Numbered from the stretch's first letter, positions 9,346-19,404 are shown. The stretch is DNA of 64,000 nt from Sphingomonas sp. (GCF_013816785.1 NZ_JACDDV010000002.1:48499-112498); one strand, 5' to 3'. A program made the numbers and translations. Notes: a model not told the origin generated them from the sequence alone.

Positions 9346-11355
9346 TCAGGCTGTATAACCAAATTTTTCGATCCACGGCCTCAGAACCGGAAGGATGGGC
9401 TCCAATTGCGATCGGTACCGTTCCCAGCGGCCCACGGCGCTCTTATACAAAGGTTCGGTTACCTGCGCATAGCTTGCGGTCGTGATCAGGCCGCGACGTT
9501 CCGCCGTTATTTGATGATCGAGCATCTCCGGTGCCCACTTCAGCCCTAGTCTTTCGACTACGGGCAGGATCGCCGCCTTCGGATCCTCAACCATCTTCTC
9601 GTAGACAACCGTATTAGCTTCGACGGGGAATAAGGAGAGGGATTTTTCCCACATTGAAAAAGTGAGGTCGTAGAATTCCGCGGAAGTTTCCAGACTCAAA
9701 AAATTCGCCATGGCTGAATTCAGCCGGAAATTCGCCATGAAGCAGCTCAGGACAGCATCCGCCGGGTGCCGCAGCGCCAGAATGAAGCGCGCCTTGGGGA
9801 ACAAGCGATAGATCTGCGGGATGCTCTGCATATGCAGTGGAGACTTATCGATCAGCAGCGACCCCTCGCGCAGTTCCGCATAGTTGCTTGCGATCTCGAA
9901 ATAGCGCTCCTGGGCGCGGCGCACGTCCGCCTCGCTCATCCCAGCGATCGCATCGAAGCCGCAGCCTTCTGCCCGCAACTGATGGAGGACCGGTTTTTCC
10001 TCCATGACTTCGACGTCCGGGTGGCCCATCAAAATCGTGTCGAGGAGAGTTGTTCCGGAACGAGGGAAGCCGACGAGGAACACCGGCGCCGGAGCGGTCG
10101 GCAGGATTGGCGGGGTCGACCAGTTGTTGCGCCACTCGGGCGTCATGCATTGCAATTGATCTCGAAGCTGCGCGCGGACTTCAGCGGCGCGCTGAAGCGG
10201 CAAGGTCCGATCGGCAGCTAACGCCTGATTCATCCGAGAAAATGCATTGAAGGCGTCGTCAAAGTCGGCGAGGCCGTCGAGCAGTTGCCCGGCGAGGTGC
10301 CAACGCTGGATTGGTTCGAAGTCCTCGGGAACATCTTTCAACGCGTCCGCGCCGCGCCGGTATCGCCCTTCGCGCCGAGCTACTAAAGCGCGGATGAGAT
10401 TTGCCGAAGCCTCGTCGATATTCGCTAATTGTGCTTCCGCAATCAGTGCTGGAAGCGATTTTGGTCGGTAATGCTCGAAGAGGTCGCAAAGGCCGAGGTA
10501 GGCATCTCCGTTCGCCGGCTCCAGGTCCAAAGCTCTGCGAAAGCTTCGTTCTGCCGCTTCGTCTTCAAAGCGGAGGAGATACTGCCGGCCGAGAGCGATC
10601 AGCATCTTGACGTCAGCCGGATCTCTTTCGACCGCTCGCTCCAAGATAGCATCCGAGTCCCCGCCGCCGCCCAGCGACTGAAGCAGGTCGAATAGCTCCG
10701 CCAGTGGCCCCGGATCGTCGGGGAAATCGTCAGCCATGCGCCGATATTCGGCGTCCGCTTCCGAGACCTTGCCTGCATCACGCAGGGTTCGAGCCAGATT
10801 TAAACGCGTTGAAATTGAATAGGGATTCAGTTCCACGGCGCGCTGAATTGCCGTTAGCGCGGAAGTCAGGTCACCCGAGCTTGCCCGCGCGTTGCCTAGA
10901 TTGTTCCAGGTTTCCCAATCACTCGGTTCGGCCGCAACAACCTGCTCATAAGCGTCAATCGACGCAGATAAGTCGCCCGCCATTTGTGCAGCAAAGCCGA
11001 GGAGTCGCTGCAGATCGCCGCCTCGGTCGAGAGCAACCACATCATGGTTCAGAGCGCCCAGTGCGTCGGCATAGCGTTCGCACCCGACCATAGCCCTCGC
11101 AAGATTCTTGAGGATGAGCGGATCCGAGGGCCGCGCCTCGTGCGCTGCCTGCAAGTGGACAACGGCAGGTTCGAAGTCGCTTGCGCCCAGCAGGATCGAA
11201 CCGATCAGCGCATGCAGAGCGACAGGGTCGCAGCCCCTCATCAGCCCGCGCTCGCCAATATCGCAGGCTTCACTGGTACGCCCGGCGGCTGCCGCAGCGA
11301 CCGCCGAACGGATGACTTCAATCGTCTGGCTGTCCAGCGTTGGAGTTGTGTTCAT
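9346..11355 (-). CDS. TPR-containing sulfotransferase-family protein
   Basis: A 669-residue two-part protein. Residues about 1-400 are helical repeats of TPR type (for example EPSDWETWNNLGNARASSGD and LNPYSISTRLNLARTLRDAGK). Residues 429-438, GFPRSGTTLL, form the 5'-phosphosulfate loop of PAPS-dependent sulfotransferases, and RHPADAVLSC at 529-538 is the 3'-phosphate-binding element. There is no signal peptide, so it should be cytoplasmic. It sits downstream of a TonB receptor gene on the same strand, but a strong terminator separates them, so expression may be reduced or come from its own promoter. The acceptor is unknown. Confidence 0.9.
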   Translation of the reverse strand: MNTTPTLDSQTIEVIRSAVAAAAAGRTSEACDIGERGLMRGCDPVALHALIGSILLGASDFEPAVVHLQAAHEARPSDPLILKNLARAMVGCERYADALGALNHDVVALDRGGDLQRLLGFAAQMAGDLSASIDAYEQVVAAEPSDWETWNNLGNARASSGDLTSALTAIQRAVELNPYSISTRLNLARTLRDAGKVSEADAEYRRMADDFPDDPGPLAELFDLLQSLGGGGDSDAILERAVERDPADVKMLIALGRQYLLRFEDEAAERSFRRALDLEPANGDAYLGLCDLFEHYRPKSLPALIAEAQLANIDEASANLIRALVARREGRYRRGADALKDVPEDFEPIQRWHLAGQLLDGLADFDDAFNAFSRMNQALAADRTLPLQRAAEVRAQLRDQLQCMTPEWRNNWSTPPILPTAPAPVFLVGFPRSGTTLLDTILMGHPDVEVMEEKPVLHQLRAEGCGFDAIAGMSEADVRRAQERYFEIASNYAELREGSLLIDKSPLHMQSIPQIYRLFPKARFILALRHPADAVLSCFMANFRLNSAMANFLSLETSAEFYDLTFSMWEKSLSLFPVEANTVVYEKMVEDPKAAILPVVERLGLKWAPEMLDHQITAERRGLITTASYAQVTEPLYKSAVGRWERYRSQLEPILPVLRPWIEKFGYTA

Positions 11356-11399
11356 CCCACGAGTCTAACTTGGCTTTCGAAACTGTCAGCATGCATCCC

Positions 11400-11435
11400 A
11401 AAAAAAGGGGCGGCGGACGCTAGTTCCGCCGCCCC
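11400..11435 (-). terminator. Strong rho-independent terminator of the TonB receptor gene
   Basis: GGGGCGGCGGA (11407-11417) and its exact complement (11425-11435) form an 11-bp stem with a 7-base loop. Read on the minus strand the hairpin is followed by seven Ts (11406-11400). It begins 25 bases past the receptor stop and before the sulfotransferase start. Confidence 0.9.
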
Positions 11436-11459
11436 ATCAATGGTTAGCTCAGTCGTCTA

Positions 11460-14400
11460 CTAACCGCGCTCCGGGCCTGGCGCGGGTGGCGGCGGCGCCG
11501 GCGGCGGTGGCGGCGTCGGGCATACCTGGTTTGCCACGATCACCAGTCCGTCCGGGCAAGTGATCGTCTCCAGAGCAGCCGGAGGTGGCGGCGGCGGAGC
11601 GAATTCAACCGGCGCCGGCCGTTCTGAGCGATGCTTGAAGTTCACCGTCATGGCAGCATAGAGAAACCGCCCCATGTAATCCCAGGTACCCGGGAAAGTG
11701 TTCCCGGCGCAGGCCGAAGTCGGGCAGGAGCCGTGTCCTGACGGAATAATCGGCGGGGTCTTGTCGAACACATTGTTGACACCTGCGCGCAGGTTGACCG
11801 AGTCCAGCAACGTGTAAGTCGCTGCGAGGTCGATATAGTCCTGCGGTTTCACGTGCGCATTCAGCTGATCTGCGGAGTTCGGCGCCGTCAACGCCGCATC
11901 GTCGCTGAGCGTCTCCAGGGCGACCTTACCTACGTGACGCCAATTCACAGAAACACCCAGGCCGAAAGGCATTTGAAGGGTAGCACGCGCCTTGTGCCGC
12001 CACTTTGGCATCGCCGATGTGCTGGCTACCGTGGCACCCGAGCAGACAGTGCCGTAATAGCCTGCGCAGTCGTAAGTGGGGGCGATCCCGTTGTTAACTT
12101 TGTACTTTTTGAGATAGGTTCCGAGGAAGCTCAGCGACAGATTGCCGAGGCCGCCGAGCCGACGGGAATAGGAAGAGTTGAAGTCATAACCGTTGGTCTT
12201 GATCCGGCCGACGTTCGTCGGAGTGTCGACGATATAACCGGCCCCTGGCCCTGCCGGCACCAGCCAGAGTGAGCCGCCGCCGTCGCGACGGATTAACGAG
12301 CACGAGGGGGCAATTGTAGTGGCTGTCGAATTGGCGACGCAATCGGAGATGACGGTATCGGCGCCAAACCCCTGGATCGCGTCCTTCAGATCGATGTTCC
12401 AATAGTCGACGCTGAACGCGAACCGCGGCAGGAAGCGAGGTTGCAGCACGATACCGGCCGTCTTGGTCGTCGCTTTTTCCGGCAGCAGGTCCACATTGCC
12501 GCCAAGCAGGCCGTTATACTGTTCCGACGGATTTGCAGGCGTGTTTTGTCCTACTCGTAAACCTTGGGCGATGCAGCCGTAGTCCGTAGCTTTTATCGTC
12601 ACGCCGGCGCACGGATCGTTCGAACCGTCCAAAGCTACGTGAGGCTGAGTGAACAGCTCGAGAATGTTCGGTGCCCGGCTCGCCCGGTTGTACGACGCAC
12701 GGAAGCGGATGTCCGCGATAGGAGCGAACTCGGCCGACAGCTTGTAAGTGTCGGTGTCATATTTGCGGCCGGCGCCGGTCTTGTACCACGACTTGCGGTA
12801 GCCAGCTCCGAACGTTAGCTCGTCGATGAAATTATGCTCGACGATCGGGAGCTGCACTTCGGCAAAGGCTTCATTGACATGGAAGTTTCCGCTGACCGGA
12901 AGCGTCGGAGCTCCCTGGCCGGTCAGATCGCCCGTTATGAATTCTTGATCCGGGGTGAGCGAAAGCTGTTCACGACGATACTCCCAGCCAACGTTAATCC
13001 CGAACCCATTGCTCGCCCATGGCGTCGCGACGCCGAGTTCGCCCAGTTGGCCGGTCAAATTGACGTTGGCAATCTGCTCTGAGGTTTCGCCCGGGTCGAC
13101 GCCGTAGACGTTAACGTAATCGATGGCTGCTTGAGAGGGTGTACCAAAATAATTAAATGGTGCGCAGCCCGGGTCGGAACCATCTAGCACCGAGCGGCAC
13201 ACTGGCTGCCCAAACGTGGGGCTGCCTGCCCGCGGGTCATTCACTACGTTCACCGACCGTGCCAGTCGCACAGCCGATTGTTCGCCTTCGAAGACCTGCA
13301 GATATTTGGTCCGGCCGTATTGATAGTAAGCATCGTAGGAGAAAGCGTTGCTCAGGTCACCTCGAGTTCCGATGATCGCGCGATAGGAGGTGTGGCTGAA
13401 ATTGCCGATACGAGGGCCGCCTTCGACGTTGCGCCGGAAAATCTGGAAGAAGCCCTGCTGATACGGTTTACCCTGCGCATCGATAAATGTCTGCGGCGGG
13501 GCACCCGGATTTGTAGTTCTTGTTAGCGGATAACTGCCCAAATTTCCATTAATGAGGTTTGTCGGACTGCAAACGATCGCCCTTGTGGCGGCCGTCATAT
13601 ACGGGTTGTCGCAGTTGATCGTGAAGGTGTTTCCGAAATTGCCTGACGGAGCAATTTGAGCGTTCGTCTTGTCGTCCATGAACATGAATTCGAGATACGG
13701 CTTAATTTGCGGCATGATCTCGTAATTAGCGAAAACGCCGGCGGTATATCGTTCGTCCGGCCGCACCCAGTGATTGAGCGGCGCGAAATTGTACCTCGTT
13801 CTGCCATTCACGATGTCGCCATTGCCGCCACGCGTGTAAAAAGTCGAAGTGCCGCCTGCGGCGTTGGTGTCAGGGACAAAGAGCAGAAAATTACCTTCCG
13901 CCGAGAAGGACGAACCGCCGCATTGCGGATTTATAGCGGCGGGAATTATGCCGCCCTTCTTCCGGACATCGTTGAGCGTACAGGCGCTATAATCCCGGTT
14001 GCCTTGCAAGGCCGCATTCTGCTTGCGGTAGCCGACGTAGCCGACGACATGACCACGGCCGTCGTCGAATCCCGCGCCCAATGAAACTGTCGCGTCGATC
14101 GCGCGCCCGTCCCATACACTGCCCTTGGGGTAGTCGTAGTTTACCCGGTGCAGAACGTTCGTGTTCCTATCTAGCTCATCACAAACTGACCGGCCCCCGC
14201 CGATGCTGGGGCAGTTATTATTGTGCTGATAGGTCGAAATTTGCCCGTCGAACCGAAGTCCCTCGAATTCGGTGTCCATGATGAAGTTGACGACGCCCGC
14301 GACCGCGTCCGCTCCATAGACCGACGATGCGCCGCCCGTCAGAATTTCCACGCGTTTGACCAGCGACGCTGGAATGATGTTGACGTCGGCCGCTCCAGTC

Positions 14401-14885
14401 GAACCTTGGTTCGGGTCGCCTGGTGTAAGCCGCCGCCCGTTGACCAGCGACAAGGTGCGCTTTGCGCCCAAGTAGCGCAGATCGATTTCTGCTGTCCCGG
14501 TGGATGGATTCGGCAGGCTGGGCCCCTGCGGCGCGGCCGCGGAGGGCAACTGGTTGATGAGGTCGTCAATGCGCGTCGTGCCACTCAGCTTGATATCCTG
14601 ATCGCTGATCGTCACGACGGGTGCAGCAGAGGTCAAGTTCGGCTGCGGGATGCGTGAACCGGTGACGACAATGTCAGCCGTCTGGGCAACCTGCTCGCCC
14701 GTTGCGGAGACCGCGGGCGTCGGGTTCGCTTCGACTGGGCCGGCTGGCGGCGCGGCTGCAGGGTCGGCTGGCTGGCTTTGATCGGGAACAGCTGTCGGTG
14801 CAGCTTGCGCAAACGCCGGCACAGCGGACAGGGAAATTCCAGCAAGTACCGTCGTTGCGAGAATGTGAGTGCGAAAACTGATCAT
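11460..14885 (-). CDS. TonB-dependent outer membrane receptor with long proline/cysteine tail
   Basis: A 1141-residue receptor. Signal peptide MISFRTHILATTVLAGISLSAVPAFA; TonB-box-like region before IVVTGSRIPQP; plug domain with SAEIDLRYLGAKRTL-type sequence, VNGRRL and SSVYGADAVAGVVNFI; then a beta-barrel ending near FLYAAMTVNFKH. Unusually, about 57 further residues follow, rich in proline and containing two cysteines (ITCPDGLVIVANQVCP) and ending GPERG. AGGGGG before ATG 14885 marks the start. A terminator follows the stop. An AraC-type regulator gene lies upstream on the same strand. The ligand is unknown. Confidence 0.93.
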   Translation of the reverse strand: MISFRTHILATTVLAGISLSAVPAFAQAAPTAVPDQSQPADPAAAPPAGPVEANPTPAVSATGEQVAQTADIVVTGSRIPQPNLTSAAPVVTISDQDIKLSGTTRIDDLINQLPSAAAPQGPSLPNPSTGTAEIDLRYLGAKRTLSLVNGRRLTPGDPNQGSTGAADVNIIPASLVKRVEILTGGASSVYGADAVAGVVNFIMDTEFEGLRFDGQISTYQHNNNCPSIGGGRSVCDELDRNTNVLHRVNYDYPKGSVWDGRAIDATVSLGAGFDDGRGHVVGYVGYRKQNAALQGNRDYSACTLNDVRKKGGIIPAAINPQCGGSSFSAEGNFLLFVPDTNAAGGTSTFYTRGGNGDIVNGRTRYNFAPLNHWVRPDERYTAGVFANYEIMPQIKPYLEFMFMDDKTNAQIAPSGNFGNTFTINCDNPYMTAATRAIVCSPTNLINGNLGSYPLTRTTNPGAPPQTFIDAQGKPYQQGFFQIFRRNVEGGPRIGNFSHTSYRAIIGTRGDLSNAFSYDAYYQYGRTKYLQVFEGEQSAVRLARSVNVVNDPRAGSPTFGQPVCRSVLDGSDPGCAPFNYFGTPSQAAIDYVNVYGVDPGETSEQIANVNLTGQLGELGVATPWASNGFGINVGWEYRREQLSLTPDQEFITGDLTGQGAPTLPVSGNFHVNEAFAEVQLPIVEHNFIDELTFGAGYRKSWYKTGAGRKYDTDTYKLSAEFAPIADIRFRASYNRASRAPNILELFTQPHVALDGSNDPCAGVTIKATDYGCIAQGLRVGQNTPANPSEQYNGLLGGNVDLLPEKATTKTAGIVLQPRFLPRFAFSVDYWNIDLKDAIQGFGADTVISDCVANSTATTIAPSCSLIRRDGGGSLWLVPAGPGAGYIVDTPTNVGRIKTNGYDFNSSYSRRLGGLGNLSLSFLGTYLKKYKVNNGIAPTYDCAGYYGTVCSGATVASTSAMPKWRHKARATLQMPFGLGVSVNWRHVGKVALETLSDDAALTAPNSADQLNAHVKPQDYIDLAATYTLLDSVNLRAGVNNVFDKTPPIIPSGHGSCPTSACAGNTFPGTWDYMGRFLYAAMTVNFKHRSERPAPVEFAPPPPPPAALETITCPDGLVIVANQVCPTPPPPPAPPPPAPGPERG

Positions 14886-15140
14886 GCGAGCCCCCTAATA
14901 ATAGAGCGGTCGCAATTCCGGTTTGTGCGAAATGAAGATATCAATTTTTTAAGATCACTCGATCCACAGTATCGAGCGCTAATGAATCAAGGCGCAATCT
15001 GCCCCGGCTGTGTTGTTGCGGTTACAGTTGGTGAATTCACGTGCGGGAGGCGCGCACAAGTCGGCGAGCCAATGTCAAGGCGAATGCCACCTCACAACGG
15101 ATTGCTAGTCTGTTCACAACCGGGATGTGATCAACCGCGA

Positions 15141-16040
15141 TCAGGCGGCTCGCTTACGCTTCGCGACGCTATCGTCCCAATTCATTTGTGTCTCGAAAGC
15201 CCGGGGGCGTCGCTCGAGCGCCGGCTGGCCCGATCGATACTGCGAGGGAGTCACGCCAAACGCCTTGCGAAAAACCGACGTGAAATGGCTGTGGCTTGAA
15301 AAGCCAAGATCGAGTGCGAGCTCCGTGATGTTGTTGCTGTACGGTAGCTTGAGCAGGGCGCGGCTCAGACGCAATCGAAGTTGATACTGGTAGAGCGGCA
15401 TACCCTCGGAACGGGTGAATTCCTGGGTCAAGTATACGGGGCTGACGCTGACCAATTTTGCCATCTGTTGAAGTGAAAGGCGCTCGCCGCTGTGCGCGTG
15501 CAGCGCCTCCTTGGCTCGGTCAATCACCTTGGATGCTCGCGCCCGTGCCGCACGAGGCGGTTGAAGCTGATCGAGGGCAGAAACGACCAATTCGTCCTTG
15601 CGAAGCGAATCGTCCAAGCCCTGCGGCTGCCGAAGAAGCATGTGGGTCAGAAATTGCAGCGAGCGGGTTGAAGGTATCGACGCTTGCAAGAAGGCGGGGT
15701 TCGTTTCGGAGATTCGCGATCCGCAAATCTCCTCCATGAGATCGGGTGAGGGATTAATGAGAAGTGCTGCGTGGCCTACGCTAGGGACCAGCTTATCCTC
15801 GTAAAACTCCCATCCCGGCGAAATGCACAAGGTTCGCGTAGCATCGAGCAGCCAGTTTCGAGTGCCCGCAGAATAGGAAAACAAGCCGTAATAAGGAAGG
15901 ACGATTTGATAGCTCGGTTCATATCCTGACGGGGGCGCTTGAGCCGGGCCGACGAAGCAATTTTCAACGCGCGCAAGATCACTTGAGTGCACGTTCATTC
16001 TGAAGCTTTCAGCTCTCTCAATGCGCTCGCCCAGAAACAT
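15141..16040 (-). CDS. AraC family transcriptional regulator
   Basis: A 299-residue regulator. The C-terminal 100 residues hold two helix-turn-helix units: LSLQQMAKLVSVSPVYLTQEF and NITELALDLGFSSHSHFTSVF, ending with the family signature RKAFGVTPSQYR. The N-terminal 180 residues form a sensor domain, probably cupin-like, with no recognisable ligand motif. A GGAGGGGGGG run lies about a dozen bases before ATG 16040. Its position directly upstream of the TonB receptor gene, on the same strand, suggests that it controls the receptor (inference). Confidence 0.9.
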   Translation of the reverse strand: MFLGERIERAESFRMNVHSSDLARVENCFVGPAQAPPSGYEPSYQIVLPYYGLFSYSAGTRNWLLDATRTLCISPGWEFYEDKLVPSVGHAALLINPSPDLMEEICGSRISETNPAFLQASIPSTRSLQFLTHMLLRQPQGLDDSLRKDELVVSALDQLQPPRAARARASKVIDRAKEALHAHSGERLSLQQMAKLVSVSPVYLTQEFTRSEGMPLYQYQLRLRLSRALLKLPYSNNITELALDLGFSSHSHFTSVFRKAFGVTPSQYRSGQPALERRPRAFETQMNWDDSVAKRKRAA

Positions 16041-16372
16041 TTCGCTATTGCCCCCCCTCCGTTCAGAGCGCTTTCAAGTAAACTTCGATGCAAACCCGGC
16101 TTGCGCAAACGCAAATCGGTTATTGCGCTTAATCAAGACGCCGCGTTAAGTATTAGCGTCCGTTTGTTGATCGCACCGTGGCATTACTCGACAAGGAATC
16201 ACTCTAATCGCTGCTTGGGTCTATTTCAATCCCTGCAAATATAGACCCGATCAGCCTTTGATTGCCGTCCATCTTAAGATGTTGATAGCCGTGACTGGCA
16301 CACCGCGAGCAGACTCTCAAGCTCGGTCCGCGCAGCAATTTTTCAGCTGCGCCGCCGCGGTTGGAGAGATCG
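16041..16372. other. AT-richer intergenic stretch, no gene recognised
   Basis: This divergent gap between the AraC gene and the orphan at 16373 has no convincing ORF on either strand. It is lower in G+C than the rest of the window and must hold the promoters of both flanking genes; I could not assign -35/-10 boxes with confidence. Confidence 0.5.
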
Positions 16373-17320
16373 ATGCGGTTGATCGACAGGGTTGTGAATG
16401 CCTCACAACAGATTGAATTGACCGACGGCACGGGTCAGTCTCACGTGGTCACGGGCGTCGGAGCGAAATCCGCTACAATCAAGGGATGCGAGCTTCGTTA
16501 CATCCTCGATCGAACAGCGTCCGATGAGTGCATGAAACTCGTTTTGAATTCCAACAATGGCCTGCTGAGTCCGGATAACTCGTTGCTGAGATTGCCCGCT
16601 GAGACATTCTGGATCGAATGGTTTGGAATGGCTCCTCAGCAATTTAAGTCGGGAATGTTGGTCGAAACGGCCGAAAACGGTCGCCGCGGGTTACTAACTG
16701 GCTATTTCCAAAGTGAGCATGATCGCGCCGACAAGGTAGGCGCTTGTGTCGAATTCGATCTGGATGGTTTGGCGCGAAGTGGATCGAGTATCGGCATGAC
16801 GCACGCCAACTGTGCGCATCTCAATGACCTTTTGTCCTGTGCTTACCTCCATCTAGATCCAAGTTGGCATCGATACTTCCGCGCACGACCAGTCGGCACG
16901 TATGACCGGACCGCAGCAGACGTGGCGGAGCATTGCTGGTATTTTCTGCCGATGGCCTGCGCATTCGCGGCCATGCTCAACAGCCCGGACATATTGGTTG
17001 AGACCAGATCAAACCTCGAGCGCCTCAATCTGGCGCGTAAGCGCCGCGGCAATGAGCCGCTCCTAGACCATATCGAGGTTTCAATGAGACTTGGTCAGTA
17101 TCGAGCGAACGCCGGCCAGGGCGATTTGCTGCATCAAAAAAATTCGCCAAGACTCCACCATGTGCGCGGCCATTTCGTCCATCGTGCTGGCAAGACTTTT
17201 TGGCGCTCGGCCCATCTCAGGGGAGATGCGGAACGGCCGATCACGCAAAAGACTGTCAGTGTCCGTGGGGCTGACCGGTCCAGTCCCTCGCGCGTGGCCG
17301 CGCTTAGTCAATTAGGCTGA
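16373..17320 (+). CDS. Orphan protein with C-terminal VRGHF/FWR motif
   Basis: A 315-residue protein I cannot place in a named family. The body is soluble, with no signal peptide or membrane segment. The end carries HVRGHFVHRAGKTFWRSAHLRGD and a KTVSVRG close, a pattern I associate with uncharacterised proteins, some phage-linked, that share a VRGHxxxR...W...H.RG block. ATG 16373 is preferred to TTG 16361 because GGAGAG precedes it. Codon choice looks less G+C-biased than in the neighbouring housekeeping genes, consistent with transfer. Function unknown. Confidence 0.65.
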   Translation: MRLIDRVVNASQQIELTDGTGQSHVVTGVGAKSATIKGCELRYILDRTASDECMKLVLNSNNGLLSPDNSLLRLPAETFWIEWFGMAPQQFKSGMLVETAENGRRGLLTGYFQSEHDRADKVGACVEFDLDGLARSGSSIGMTHANCAHLNDLLSCAYLHLDPSWHRYFRARPVGTYDRTAADVAEHCWYFLPMACAFAAMLNSPDILVETRSNLERLNLARKRRGNEPLLDHIEVSMRLGQYRANAGQGDLLHQKNSPRLHHVRGHFVHRAGKTFWRSAHLRGDAERPITQKTVSVRGADRSSPSRVAALSQLG

Positions 17321-18104
17321 TGATGCGCTTGTCTAACTTTTCTAATCGCTCAATAGCGTTTTTCCGCGAAAACCGGACCCGGTCTGGAGCCGCTGAAGCG
17401 AATGGACCCTTGCAGATTACGCAGGATACAATCTTAATAAACTGATAGCCGAATCTATTGTGCGCAGGCAATCTAGCCCAGGGTGCCGGCGTTGAATTCC
17501 CTTTCTGCCGGCATCCACCACCACGGCTCAGCTACGAATTTTTTAGAAGGCCGCCTCCCAACCAAGCAGCAACCGCAAGCCAACCAAATCAAAGAAGCCT
17601 CGACCGCTTCGATGGCGCTATCGCAGCAATCATGGTCTGCGGCTCAGTTGAGCGCGACGAAGGGTCAAAGGGATATAAGGTGACCGGCGCGACTTCGGTA
17701 GACGAGGCGCCTCACGCCTCCCAACGGCTTCATAAAGTCAAGCTATTCTAGCCTTTCGCGATCTTTCGCGGCGCGGATTTCGTCGTCATCCATCTCCTAT
17801 GATACGAAAGAAGGCGATGTGTAGTTGAAAACTTCTTCACTAGGATTGCGCGATTTCGAAGAAGCTGGGCTAATAACTCACTATTTTGCTGCAAAAGAGC
17901 TGAACTATCCGGTTGTTCAAAGAATTTCGATAGTATTTATCAATACAAACATTGCCTAATTCTCTTGGTCGCTACCTATAAACTGTAATCAAACGTAAGA
18001 CAGACATGATCTGCGCACGTTCCTCCAAGCGCTATTCAGCCTTAACTCGGGTACAGATTAAGCTATTTGGTGCACGGGTAGGATGCTGATGCTTACAGCA
18101 AATA
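17321..18104. other. 784-base AT-rich stretch without a supported gene
   Basis: Only short, low-quality ORFs occur here (the longest, about 97 codons, has no ribosome binding site and no family resemblance). The last 200 bases before the tRNA are plainly AT-rich compared with the rest of the window. It may be decayed foreign DNA beside the tRNA 3' end; no integrase, insertion sequence or copy of the tRNA end was found. Confidence 0.5.
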
Positions 18105-18180
<76 letters not shown>

Positions 18181-18291
18181 CCAATGTCACTTGGGATGCC
18201 TGTGAGGCGGCGTGCGTGCCGCTGGGGAGCGGGGCGCGGGCGGGCCTCTAACATCGCTACCCCATAGGCGCAACCGCTGAACGGCAGAATA

Positions 18292-19404
18292 TCAGGTCAG
18301 GCTCGAGCTGGTCCGCGACTGGCGTTCCAAGGACATTAGGATGCCGAGGCAGATCATCACCGTCATCACCGCCGATCCGCCGAAGCTGACCAGGGGCAGG
18401 GGGATGCCGACCACCGGAGCCAGCCCCATGACCATCATCAAATTGATCGAAACATAGAAGAAGATGGTTGCCGTAAGCCCGGCCGCGGCCAGCTGCGCGA
18501 AGCGGGTCTTCGCCTTGCGGCTGACGGCCATGCCCCAGCGGATGACGAGGAAAAACGCGACGATCAGCAACGCCCCGCCGACCAGTCCCCATTCCTCGAC
18601 GAAGGTGGCGAAGACGAAATCGGTATGGCCTTCTGGCAAATAGTCGAGGTGGCTCTGGCTGCCGTTCAGAAAACCCTTGCCCCAGATGCCGCCGGATCCG
18701 ATCGCGATTTTCGACTGGCTGATGTGATAGCCGGCGCCGAGCGGGTCGCTTTCGGGATCGAGGAAGATGAAGACGCGCTTGCGTTGGTATTCGTGCATGA
18801 AGGCGAACAGAATAGGGCCCGCGACCGCTGCCACGCCGGCGGCCGACAGGAAATACCACATCGGCAGGCCGGCGACGAACATCACCGTTATCCCGCCGAG
18901 CAGCACCATTACCGAGGTGCCTAGATCGGGCTGGACCAGGATCAGCGCAAACGGCACCAGCACCAGCGCGGCCGCCGGCCACAGGCCGCGCAATCGTCGA
19001 ATGTCGCTCGCCGGGATGAGGTCGTAGAAGCGTGCGAGCACCAGCGCGATCGCCGGCTTCATGAATTCCGACGGCTGGAGGCGGATGAAGCCGAGGTCGA
19101 TCCAGCGCTGGGCGCCCTTGCCGACGAAGCCGACCAGTTCGACCACGATCAGCAGCAAGATGATCAGGAAATAGGCGGGAAAGGTGGACTGTTTGATGAA
19201 ATTTTCGGGCACGTAGCTGATGGAGATGGCGAAGCCCATGAAGGCAAGGATCGTCACCCCTTGCTTCAGCGCCCATGGCGAGGTCGACCCACCGGCGGCC
19301 GAATAGAGCGTGGCCAGGCCGATGGTGCAGATCACTCCGACGAGGAAGATTAGCCGCCACGGAAGCCGCGCCAGCGGCTGCGGAATGATCGCCGAGCTGA
19401 TCAT
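18292..19404 (-). CDS. rodA: Rod shape-determining peptidoglycan polymerase RodA
   Basis: A 370-residue SEDS-family glycosyltransferase with about ten membrane segments, which polymerises lipid II during elongation together with PBP2. Typical family sequences: LGFIRLQPSEFMKPA, QPDLGTSVMVLLGG, LPEGHTDFVFATFVEEWG (the acidic catalytic region) and the C-terminal VVGIPLPLVSFGGSA. ATG 19404 overlaps the TGA of mrdA as ATGA. It is the last gene of the mre operon. Confidence 0.96.
   Translation of the reverse strand: MISSAIIPQPLARLPWRLIFLVGVICTIGLATLYSAAGGSTSPWALKQGVTILAFMGFAISISYVPENFIKQSTFPAYFLIILLLIVVELVGFVGKGAQRWIDLGFIRLQPSEFMKPAIALVLARFYDLIPASDIRRLRGLWPAAALVLVPFALILVQPDLGTSVMVLLGGITVMFVAGLPMWYFLSAAGVAAVAGPILFAFMHEYQRKRVFIFLDPESDPLGAGYHISQSKIAIGSGGIWGKGFLNGSQSHLDYLPEGHTDFVFATFVEEWGLVGGALLIVAFFLVIRWGMAVSRKAKTRFAQLAAAGLTATIFFYVSINLMMVMGLAPVVGIPLPLVSFGGSAVMTVMICLGILMSLERQSRTSSSLT

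Noticed and set aside
17458..17751. A 97-codon plus-strand ORF in the AT-rich gap
   Set aside because: No ribosome binding site, no family resemblance and unordered composition; treated as non-coding.
8659..18104. Complete genomic island with paired attachment sites
   Set aside because: No integrase, transposase or second copy of the tRNA-Lys end was found by eye, so only an island-like composition is claimed.
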